From contig NW_026570281.1 of the NCBI RefSeq assembly GCF_019649055.1, positions 62,001-126,000 on the forward strand: a DNA stretch of 64,000 nt, in the 5' to 3' direction. The notes under the pieces were generated by a model. That model made no database searches. It worked only from the letters and a program-made list of their open reading frames with translations, and was not told where the DNA came from. The translations under genes were made by a program, and so were the position numbers. Shown here in pieces: positions 13,101 to 21,768 of this stretch (position 1 is its first letter; the number at the start of each line of letters is the position of its first letter). The DNA is from Paramacrobiotus metropolitanus (lineage: Eukaryota; Tardigrada; Eutardigrada; Parachela; Macrobiotidae).

Positions 13101-15303
13101 AAGCAGCCGGTGGGTTCCCAGATAAAACCGACAATTTCCAAACATACTTGAGTAAGCGTATATTTGTTGGGGTCCTCAGAGAGCGCACCCAGACATTCAT
13201 TTTACGCCCAAGGAGGGAGTGGCCGTACTCCACCGGCAGAAGGTGTTTCTGACGCAGTTTCCCACACAGAACGCCGTTCAGAGCACCCGACAAGTCTTCC
13301 TCTTATTTGACAAGGTTATTTGCCGTTAAAATGTTGGCACGGCGGCATCACGTGATATAATTATCTTCGCCTTTTTAGCTAAGAGAAATTAGCCATGCTA
13401 ACATCAACTCTATCAGCGGCATTCTATCAACCACCACACCTAGTAAATGCCTCAATTTCTTCGTGGATGAATGCTGTGGACGCTACGATCTGGAGACCGT
13501 GCTCAGTGAGAGCAGTCGCACGCTGGTGGATCTGGAATTTCGGCACGGAATGACAGCCGACCTGTTAGCCGTAAGCTGAGTAAGGTCATCATAATATTCA
13601 CACCGAACTGCAGCGCTTTGTTGCAATCCAGGGGCTGCAGTATACGCACATGTCCTCTTTGCGGTATCACGGATACCTTCAGCCCACAAATTGCCTGGTG
13701 GACAGCCGGTTTACGGTGAAGGTGTCGAAGGTTGGCTATGATCGCATTCTGAAAGAGGTGTTCGGTGTCAGTGCGTGGCCATCGGGCGAAGCTAAATTTA
13801 TTGCTCCAGAGCATGAAAAAGCGGTGTCGGGTTCGCCTGCGGGCGATCTGCATGCGTTGGGGATTGTGCTGGATATGCTGTTTAATGATATCGGTACATA
13901 GGTCAATACATTATTTTTAGACATAAACTTAAACAAAGCGGAACAAAGAAATTCTTCTATGCAGTTACCGATACCAAAGCGTCGCCCAAGAAACTGCCCG
14001 GTAAAAGTCGCATTGAAGTGTTCCTGCACGCCATCCAGCAATGCCATGACGGCGATCCCGGCAACCGTCCCAAATTAAGCAACCTGATTGAGCGGCACCG
14101 CTCGGCTGCTCGCACATCGGGAAGCGCAATGCAGAAAATCATGCGCCGGATGGAACGCTATGCGGAGAACCTGGAGAACTGCGTGGCGGAAAGAACGTTC
14201 CAGTTGTTAAGTGAGCAGAGAAAGTGCGACGCCCTTCTTGCCGAGATGCTGCCAGCGTAAGTCATAAGGGCCAGCTTGAATCGGATGGAAGAAACTAAAA
14301 GGACGCCTTTTGCAGGTCAATTGTGGCGATTCTTCGGCAAGGTCGCACCGTCGAACCCGAAGTTTTTGACTCGGTCAGCATCCTCTTCAGTGATATCGTG
14401 GGATTCGGCGACTTAGTGGCCACCGCCGAGCCCATTGATGTGGTGGTCTTTCTCAATGAATCGCACAGCCTCTTTGATCGGGTTGTCAGCTCATATGATG
14501 CATATAAAGTGGAAACCATCAATGACTGCTATTTGGTATCTCCCCGCAAACACGCGCTGATCCCTATCTAGCTACAGTGCTTCGAAATGTGAATCTACTC
14601 TAGGTTTCCAGTGGAGTTCCGGTGAGAAATGGCATTACCCACGCTCTGAGCCTCAGCAAAATGGCTACCCAGTTCGTCGGCACTTTCGGAGGAAAGTATT
14701 CGGCAAACGGGCTCGCAGCGAAAATCGGCATCCATTCCGGTGGGATAATGGGTCTTTATTATGTTATTATTGACCAGTGACCTTTGATGTAACAGGATCT
14801 TGTGTGGCGGCGGTAGCTGGAACGAAGAGGCCGCGATACTGTTTGTAAGTTGTCATGTCGCATTATGGTTCAGTACCAATGTTGAATAAACGTACGCTCT
14901 ATATGCGCTACGCTATCATCCATGTAGGATTCTACCATGTCCCGTGTTAAGTCTAGAGGAGGCCTTAATTATACGCTTTCAATCAAATAGCACTGGGTTT
15001 CTCAAGATTATGAGTCAGCCGACAGCCTGTACGAGTATCCGTTACCGTGCTTTTGTCAGCATAACTTATAACAGTGCGCGGTGTGTTGTTTCCTTGGCTT
15101 GCAGGTTTGGTGATACGATTAACACCGCCAGCCGCATGGAGAGCCACGGTGAAGCCGGCAGAGTTCACATCAGTCAGCCGACAGCGGAACTAATCGGCAA
15201 CATGCAGGACAACTCAGTGTTGGTACTGACCCGAGGGCTGATGCCGATTAAAGGCAAAGGATTCATGCAGACCTACTGGGTGGAAGCCACTGGTCGGTCG
15301 TAG
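10173..15303 (+). CDS. Receptor guanylate cyclase 2 (natriuretic-peptide-receptor type)
   Basis: This is the intact tandem paralog: 20 exons join in frame to 3060 nt, 1019 residues. Exons: 10173-10509, 10582-10623, 11037-11061, 11159-11436, 11506-11549, 11609-11647, 11750-11830, 11957-12100, 12171-12221, 12290-12478, 12551-12771, 12986-13109, 13180-13314, 13379-13570, 13632-13893, 13965-14256, 14316-14535, 14604-14739, 14796-14844, 15105-15303. Signal peptide ~1-24; ectodomain with GCFDERTQMAW and LNMTNGEY segments; membrane span in exon 11 (VLVASVCSCAAILILIA); kinase-homology domain (HGYLQPTNCLVDSRF, APEH, GSPAGDLHALG) lacking HRD and DFG; coiled-coil linker; cyclase with FSDIVGF, VETINDCYL, RPRYCLFGD and NTASRMES, so probably active. 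The usual GDAYMV is NDCYLV in both paralogs. For exon 12 I chose the donor GTGGGT at 13110, because the next donor (13152) would include an in-frame TGA. The ATG at 10173 is the first Met of the signal peptide. The ligand is unknown. Confidence 0.93.
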
Positions 15304-16030
15304 GCCGCTTCAATGCAGTTGACATTATTCATACCGTAAATGGCCAAGGCGCTAATGGCGCGACGAGCATGTTGATATTAATCTACGTTACCTTCAGCTG
15401 CCTGTGTGAAACTTACAATTTAGCGGGGGTCCAAACAAAATCAGCACATGTGCAAGTTGCAATAATTCGTAAGCCGTAGCGAAGTTCGCGATGTCAAGTG
15501 CTCTAAAATTTTCTCGGGTTTTTCTGAACACCTAGTTGAAATGTTGTGTAGAGTAGTCATATTGGAGCACCAAAAAACATTAACCAGCCAACCACAATTA
15601 CAAGCCGGTAATACGTTTTCCTTTTATTTCTTAGAAGCCACAGCATCATTCCTTCCTAATTAGTAAAAGTAGGTATATGTAAACCATTGGCCATTAAGGA
15701 CAACGTGAAAACAGTAGCCCTCCATATAAGCCGTTCCGACTCATACGAAAAGGAACGCAACTAAAGTCGTAGTTACACTTCCATTATGCGAGCAAAACTA
15801 CACAGTACGAACTTTGTAGCTAACATTTAAAAACAAATAACTTTCGCGTGAGAGACAAGCGAGTACAATAAGAACATGGCAACGATGTACGTCATATGTA
15901 AATAATTTGGCTAACGCACAATGCACGAACCCCGCAAACACTTCAGTGTCATATAAAGTACAGATAGATTACTGAGGAGCGAGGATCACAATGAGTTTAA
16001 TCAAAGAACTTATCGACGCGCACGGTGTAG
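15304..16030. other. Convergent intergenic stretch
   Basis: It holds the 3' ends of cyclase 2 (+) and the cellulase-like gene (-). A TTTATT at 15623-15628 is a minus-strand AATAAA that could end the cellulase-like transcript. I see no clear plus-strand AATAAA for cyclase 2. Confidence 0.4.
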
Positions 16031-17264
16031 TTATCGACGCGCACAGTTGCTCTTCTGCGAAAGTTCCGCCGGGCACTGTACCGGCGCAAAATTAATGCTG
16101 GGATTGTCCGCTCCCTTGAACCAAACGAACCGCCAATAGCATCCCTCTCGAATGGCATCCGGAAGTCCATTGCACATGTCCCGCAACCAGACCCCTCCGT
16201 CACGGTTGCCCCAGTTACTAGCCGGAAGCCCCCACTGCCGTGTGCACCCATCGAAGATTCCGAATCCACTTCCGGGGATCTGTAGGTCAAAGTGGTTCTC
16301 CCCCAGATCAGCTCCAGTGTTGACCACCTGCACAATCATTGACTTCCCGCTGACTGGACCACTCGTGAACTCCAGTTTGTAACACCCGCAGCACCAACCC
16401 CGCTCGTCCGATCCCCGGATATTGGCCGCGGCGAATCCGTACGCTAGGTTGTCGTTGACCGCCCACGGGATGTTGTCATTACAGACAAAGGCGTCGCTCC
16501 CGTCGCAGCCGCTGCGGACGTTGAAGTCCCACAGCTGACTGAATCCGTCGTTGCGGCAAGTTTTAACCGGGTTACTGACGTCGGCTTTTCCCGACCACGC
16601 GCAGCTCGGTTTGCAGCAGTCCCAGTACCGCGTCGTCCCAGTACCGCGTCCCAGTACCGCGTCGTCTTCCCGCTTTGTGACGAGCCGGACGGCTGTCCAC
16701 CGCTAGTCTCCGGAATTTCGCGAATAACCCCACAGACTGTGGATGTGTCGCCGCTATTGATAGCGTTTGCCTTGCTGATGGATCCGCCCTTGAGCGTGCA
16801 GACGCCGCCGTTCCAGTTGGACCATGCAAAGTGCGTGCAGGCCGGGTTGCTGGCACAATGTCCGCCGCAGCGTTCGCCAGGCATCGCCGCCTGACCGAGA
16901 TCGTTGCCCGGGAAGTCGCAGCCCATCGCCCAGTTGCCTTGCCACTGGATGCCGCCGCTCGACTGACCACCTCCGCCGCTCTATCACGAATCACGCCGCA
17001 CACCGTGGAGGAGTCTCCGCTGTCCACGGCATCCTGTTTGCTAACCGAGCCGCCTTTCAGTGTGCACGTTCCGCCATTCCAGTTCGACCAGGCAAAATGC
17101 GTGCAGTTGGTATTGTCGGCGCAGTGATCACCGCACTGGTCGCCGGGCAACTGTGCTTGGCGCAGGTCATTTCCGGCAAAGTCACACCCCATCGCCCAGT
17201 TTCCATTCCAATCGATCGACAGCACCGGCTGTAGCAGCAAAATCATGCAAGTAGCCCTGACCAC
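16031..17264 (-). CDS. Secreted PAN-PAN-GH45 endoglucanase, frame broken twice
   Basis: Read on the minus strand: an end-of-signal-peptide segment (ILLLQPVLS; the first exon upstream of 17264 is not located, as no in-frame ATG gives a full signal peptide), two PAN/Apple domains of ~75 residues (WAMGCDF...[12 protein letters not shown]...TCTLKGG pattern), then a GH45 domain from 16633 to the stop at 16031-16033. GH45 enzymes hydrolyse internal beta-1,4-glucan bonds. The family signature [11 protein letters not shown] supplies one catalytic Asp, and [14 protein letters not shown] the other; the domain is ~200 residues with ~14 cysteines, typical of the fungal-type subfamily. PAN1, PAN2 and GH45 lie in three different frames. 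The PAN1/PAN2 slip is in a Gly/Ser linker (16957-16996). The PAN2/GH45 slip is explained by 29 extra bases of tandem repeat at 16621-16665, inside the signature. It may be a recent pseudogene or a misassembled functional gene. Confidence 0.85.
16621..16665. repeat. Triplicated 16/13/16-bp repeat at the GH45 active-site motif
   Basis: Three consecutive copies of CCCAGTACCGCGT(CGT) occupy 16621-16636, 16637-16649 and 16650-16665; the middle copy lacks CGT. One copy is enough to encode TTRYWD. The two extra copies add 29 nt, which changes frame by two bases, exactly the shift between PAN2 and GH45. Confidence 0.9.
16730..17210 (-). repeat. Inverted 481-bp identical block, left copy
   Basis: Reverse complement of 18347-18827. 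I compared the two segments piece by piece and found no difference over 481 positions. Sequence diverges at once on both sides (signal-peptide side at 17211, PAN2 tail at 16729). It covers both PAN domains. Confidence 0.93.
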
Positions 17265-17717
17265 CTACGGTGGCGCAGGAAAAGCGTTGCTTTACTGTTT
17301 TAGCACAATTTAGTAATTTCCTGTAATTCGATCCTCAAAACGAATGCAAATCGACCAACATCATTAAACGCAGTATAAAAAACATGTGAATATTATACTC
17401 TTTCAGTTGGCACGAAGCGTTACTACACAATGAGTGCATTGCGCGATGAACCATCAGAGTTCAGACTGTAACAGTGTATTAATACTGTGATACTGCATAA
17501 GATACTTCTACTGTAATACTGCAGTAATCCTGGTAATGGCAACTAAGTTGTTAACAGCTAAATACCGAACTTACTTTAATTGTAACGGTGGGCATTTCGT
17601 GACAGATTCGCGAAAGCTGGTGACAATACAAATATCGAAAGCGCGGTCGTTCACCAATCAGTGAATTACAATTGACCAGAATAAACTATGGTCCGCACAG
17701 TCTATCAGTAACGTTTA

Positions 17718-17791
17718 ACAAACCGGTGAGCAAACCGGTGAGCAAACCGGTATAGTTTTGCAAACCGGTGAGCAAACCGGTATAGTTTTGC
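17718..17791. repeat. Minisatellite with AAACCGGT core
   Basis: GAGCAAACCGGT and AAACCGGTATAGTTTTGC units alternate, five copies of the CAAACCGGT core in about 74 bp. Its position midway between two divergent starts makes a regulatory effect possible but unproven. Confidence 0.8.
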
Positions 17792-18028
17792 TTTTTCAGC
17801 TTATTGTTAATATACCAAAATTAATGCTAAACGCTAACTAACTGCGAAGTCACAACTGTTCAGGAAAATCACACTCTCGGCTTGTACGAATTAACTAGGT
17901 ACACGCAACAGAACACGAAATACTAGCGACTCAGACCGTTGTTTTCGCCGAACGCTGCAAGTTTTACGTATCTTCGTAACATTCCGCTAATTACTCGATT
18001 TTTAATGCCTGATTACTTTGTAAGCTGA

Positions 18029-18074
18029 GTCTTACTTGTTAGGCCGCTTGTTAGGTCTTACTTGTTAGGCCGCT
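18029..18074. repeat. Short direct repeat upstream of the plus PAN gene
   Basis: TCTTACTTGTTAGGCCGCT occurs twice, with a shortened GCTTGTTAGG piece between the copies. It lies 65-110 nt upstream of the proposed start codon. Confidence 0.6.
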
Positions 18075-18136
18075 CTTAACAATTGGCACTGTTGCAGTTA
18101 TCAATAATTTTCAAGAAAACTATAAACCTCTGTGCA

Positions 18137-19476
18137 ATGTACACCGCTAAATTCCAGGTAAGCGAAACTGTATGGCAAAAAATAGATATCGCTGAACGCT
18201 GCAATGATTAGTGCTTTATGTACAAAGGCCATTCCAAAGAGGCATAAGGACATCGATGCAATGCTGTGCTCTTATTGACGATTTTTCAGATTTCTTGCTT
18301 GGTTTTTGTAGTTTGTTTCCTGCTGCAACATGTACAGTCGATTGACTGGAATGGAAACTGGGCGATGGGGTGTGACTTTGCCGGAAATGACCTGCGCCAA
18401 GCACAGTTGCCCGGCGACCAGTGCGGTGATCACTGCGCCGACAATACCAACTGCACGCATTTTGCCTGGTCGAACTGGAATGGCGGAACGTGCACACTGA
18501 AAGGCGGCTCGGTTAGCAAACAGGATGCCGTGGACAGCGGAGACTCCTCCACGGTGTGCGGCGTGATTCGTGATAGAGCGGCGGAGGTGGTCAGTCGAGC
18601 GGCGGCATCCAGTGGCAAGGCAACTGGGCGATGGGCTGCGACTTCCCGGGCAACGATCTCGGTCAGGCGGCGATGCCTGGCGAACGCTGCGGCGGACATT
18701 GTGCCAGCAACCCGGCCTGCACGCACTTTGCATGGTCCAACTGGAACGGCGGCGTCTGCACGCTCAAGGGCGGATCCATCAGCAAGGCAAACGCTATCAA
18801 TAGCGGCGACACATCCACAGTCTGTGGAGTCATCCGCGAAAATCCGGAAAATAGTGGTGGACAGCCGTCCGGCTCAAACAGAGTGTTTGATGTGTTGGCA
18901 ACGCGCCATGCTGCGCACGAATCCGGGTCTTGTGAACTGCCATCCGCTTCTTATACTGTTCAGTGGCCAGTGAGGCTGGGCGATATTGGTTCTTTGCAGG
19001 ATCTAAAATATTCACCTGGAATGTGCGGACAAGTGCTGAACATTGACTGCAGGAGCGGAGCGCTGGATACCATCGTCAACAACGCCAATTTGGGCGGAGG
19101 CCTGGATCTATACGCTTCGACGTGGGATCGCGCAACCGACAGCAAGCCCCCTGGTGAAAGTAGATGCTCGGTCATTCTCTCCACTCGCAATGCTATGGAC
19201 GCGAATGGCCCACAGTGCTTCTATGCTCCCACATCAGAAAAGAACAACGCCTTTTTCAAACTGTTAGGCGTTTTCAACACTAACGGCCAGGTGGGGGTAA
19301 GCGCCAGTCTGGACGGACGACCCGGATCGTTCAACGGACTGCAGCCGTACTTCGCCTTCCATGGTGGTCCCATTGATTCTGGAGCGCAAGCGGTGTTTAG
19401 GTTTTCTGACGGCTCGACCTTCAGCACTTCTTTGCGAGACTGTATAGCACAAAGCGGAGTCCAAATGTGGAGTTGA
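18137..19476 (+). CDS. Secreted PAN-PAN protein with an unnamed C-terminal Cys domain, one frame slip
   Basis: Exon 1 is proposed at 18137-18157 (MYTAKFQ, donor GTAAGC at 18158). The intron ends TTTTTCAG at 18289, and phase 0 joining gives a convincing signal peptide ending HVQS before IDWNGNW. Two PAN/Apple domains follow (about 18346-18560 and 18606-18840), probably glycan- or protein-binding modules. PAN1 is in frame 2 and PAN2 in frame 1; the slip of one missing base lies in the Gly/Ser linker at 18561-18600 and is identical in the inverted neighbour. After a short linker, ~200 residues carry paired cysteines (PGMCGQVLNIDC, ESRCSVIL, GPQCFYAP, LRDC) and a GGGLDLYASTW segment. It faintly recalls double-psi beta-barrel proteins related to expansins, which I cannot confirm. 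The stop is TGA at 19474-19476. Confidence 0.75.
18347..18827 (+). repeat. Inverted 481-bp identical block, right copy
   Basis: Partner of 16730-17210. Both copies span the two PAN modules with the same linker frame slip. Flanking exons and C-terminal domains are unrelated between the two genes. Confidence 0.93.
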
Positions 19477-19740
19477 CCTTTTTGTAGCGGCTCTTGAAAT
19501 CTTGGTTGTACTGCATAAGTGACTAAAGCTGGACCATAAACTGGCGAAGAGCTAAAATCAGTTTGAAAACATTGTTCAAGTGAAGGAAAATGTGTGGAAA
19601 GCGCTTTAGTTTTCCCTGTTGCCCACATAACCTCCTTTGTTAGGATCTCAGGAGTCAGGAAGCTCCTGAAAGCTTGGTAGGTGTTCTTATTTGAATTGTC
19701 AGTTGCGGAGATGTGCATTTCAAGGCTAAAAAAGCAAGCG

Positions 19741-19780
19741 TTTTCTCGCGCTTCACAAGATCTCGTGAAGCGCGAGAAAA
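19741..19780. repeat. 40-bp near-perfect palindrome
   Basis: TTTTCTCGCGCTTCAC pairs with GTGAAGCGCGAGAAAA around a short AGATCT-centred core. 19 of 20 base pairs match. Confidence 0.85.
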
Positions 19781-19794
19781 TACGCGCAGGTGCA

Positions 19795-19812
19795 TTAGAT
19801 CCTAGGATCTAA
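19795..19812. repeat. 18-bp perfect palindrome
   Basis: TTAGATCCTAGGATCTAA equals its own reverse complement. It lies 14 bp after the larger palindrome. Confidence 0.85.
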
Positions 19813-20554
19813 CGCTACGACTTATTTAGGAGTACTGACCGCGCTCGGGTTTCTCGGTGTCACAGTACCAAATTAATATTTGTGCCAGTGAAACGATATT
19901 CTGTAAAAGAATGTGAAACTGCCAGTTACTCTTCGCTCCATCTGTATTGTGCGTGCATTTTTTATCTCCTTGTTTGCACTGGTACGGTTGTTGTTCGGAA
20001 AGAAAGGCGTGTCCCGACAGACTCCGTGTGACATTTTGCGTCCTTACTTCCACTGCCAACCTGACATTCCGACGGCTTAGAAAGGTTTTCTGTAGGTTTC
20101 CGCTTTGTTTTCTGCCTCAACACTATCGCAAAACACCGAAAACCATAAAAAATCAAGTGGTAAACCTTTTCTTTTCCTAATAAACTTTTGGAACTAGCAA
20201 TCACCACTTCCCGGCAAATTACCGCCATATGCATTGCCCGAAACAGATGTGGTAAGAGAATTTCCATGCAAGATTAATAACGTTTTCTGTTCAAAAGGAA
20301 TTCGCCACAGAAAAAGCGAGACAACGCAGTGGTCACATAGGTAAATAGAAACTGTGCTTTTTCAGCCTGTGTCTAGGTTAGATTACAGGGCGTGACACGA
20401 TAGCCTTAACTACTCCAGTTCATTTTATAGAGCATTCATTATGTTTTAGGGCATTCTTCGTAATTAATTCTGCTTCTTCACGCAGTCATTAGTTTGAAAA
20501 TTTTAAATCCCAACTTTCCGATTTCCCTGAAGACACCGATCCGTGCAAGCCTCT

Positions 20555-21768
20555 CTAAGAGCGCTTTGTTGGTGCCGGCCGTCCAGCCAGCTCTCTCCCG
20601 ACAAAACCAGCCATAAAATCTCGTGACTCCATAAGGTCTTCCAGCGCTCGCATGGCTCGTTTGGGCATCAATCTGCAACGTGTATTTTATTATACAGCAA
20701 CCACTGAGACGATGCAGTGATCAGCGGACGCTGAATACAACTGCATGGGACACCGGCAAGGCGGCAATCGGTCAGAGAAGGCGAAAACAACAGCACTTAC
20801 ACAGCCAATCGCATCATGATGTACATGGAGCGTGGAATCATCACTTCCGGTTTGTTGAGCAATATAGCCTCCACGACAGTGTCGGCAACGTAATCGGGAC
20901 TCAGTAGAGGCATCACGTTTTGCACCCTATCAAACCTCAAAGTGAACCCGAGATCCCAGTACAGAATTCCACCGCAGATTTATTTAGGTTACCAAGGATT
21001 AATGGACGTTTCCACACCGGTGAACATTCCAGTCGTAATAAAGAACGGCTGCACATTGGTCATCTTGACAGCCGTCTTTCCTAGCAACTCCAACTCCATC
21101 TGCAGGGATTCGTGGAAACCTGTTGCGGCAAACTTGCTGGCGCAGTAGTCGACCAACCGCGGTAGCGCGAATCGCCCCGCCATACTGGAAATTGTCACGA
21201 TGTGCCCGTGGTTGTTGCTGATCATACTCGGCAAGAATGCCTTGACAGTCTGCAAAAGCAACCTTCAACCACCCGCACAAAATCACAAAATTAATTCAAG
21301 TTAACGAACCCAGAAGTGTGCCACAGCGTTGACTTGCATGGTCTTCTCCAGACGTTCGTCAGCCGTCTCCAAGAACCATTTTCCATTAACAATCCCCGCG
21401 TTGTTGACCAGGATCGTCACGTTCCCGACCTCCCGGCGGACGCGCTCAGCCACATCATACACCATCTGACGATCTGACACGTCGCAGAGGTATGAGCGTA
21501 CCGGGCCACCGTCGTTCTCGATTATTCGTCGCGTCTCATCCAGCCCGGCCTCACTGACATCCCATAGGACCAGACTGGCGCCCAGGCGCGACAGTCGCAG
21601 TGCCATCAGACGACCGATCCCACTGCCGGCACCGGTGACCAGAGCGATTTCCCCTGCGATGCTTTTGTGCTTACGGAAGCGGGTAGGCAGAATGAGGAAA
21701 ATAAGGGCTTCCAGGTAGGCGTACACGACCTCCAGGAGCGCCAGGATGATGCGCAGTGCTATATGCAT
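20555..21768 (-). CDS. Short-chain dehydrogenase/reductase, SDR16C (17-beta-HSD11/13, RDH10-like)
   Basis: A four-exon gene joins in frame to 969 nt, 322 residues: 21768-21310, 21249-20993, 20935-20801, 20672-20555. It is an NAD(P)-dependent oxidoreductase probably acting on retinoids, sterols or other lipids at ER or lipid-droplet membranes. Residues 2-28 are a hydrophobic anchor typical of SDR16C. The Rossmann glycine motif TGAGSGIG is at ~45-52, NNAG at ~122-125, catalytic Ser ~174-175 in TISSMAGR, and YCASK at ~188-192 with both catalytic Tyr and Lys. The C-terminus LMPKRAMRALEDLM plus a basic tail fits the family. I chose the ATG at 21768 because A stands at -3 and the hydrophobic anchor begins there; the longer frame upstream has no ATG. 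Introns are 60, 57 and 128 nt. Substrate cannot be read from sequence. Confidence 0.92.

Larger units (their letters stand above)
17265..18136. other. Shared upstream region of two divergent PAN genes
   Basis: This 872-nt spacer separates divergently transcribed genes and must contain both promoters and the missing first exon of the minus gene. It contains two short tandem-repeat patches, listed separately, and no further gene that I recognise. Confidence 0.5.
19477..20554. other. Intergenic with two palindromes
   Basis: This lies between the 3' ends of the plus PAN gene and the minus-strand dehydrogenase. Apart from the palindromes at 19741-19812 I recognise nothing; the ORFs here are short and unsupported. 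Confidence 0.45.

Noticed and set aside
13110-13153. Premature stop TGA in cyclase 2 before the GTAAGC donor at 13152
   Set aside because: An in-frame GT donor at 13110, close to the exon end in cyclase 1, removes the stop and keeps phase 0.
16824-17254. Antisense ORFs of 64-136 codons over the PAN genes, repeated at 18216-18733
   Set aside because: Shadows of the GC-rich PAN-coding strand; they recur only because the block is duplicated in inverted orientation.
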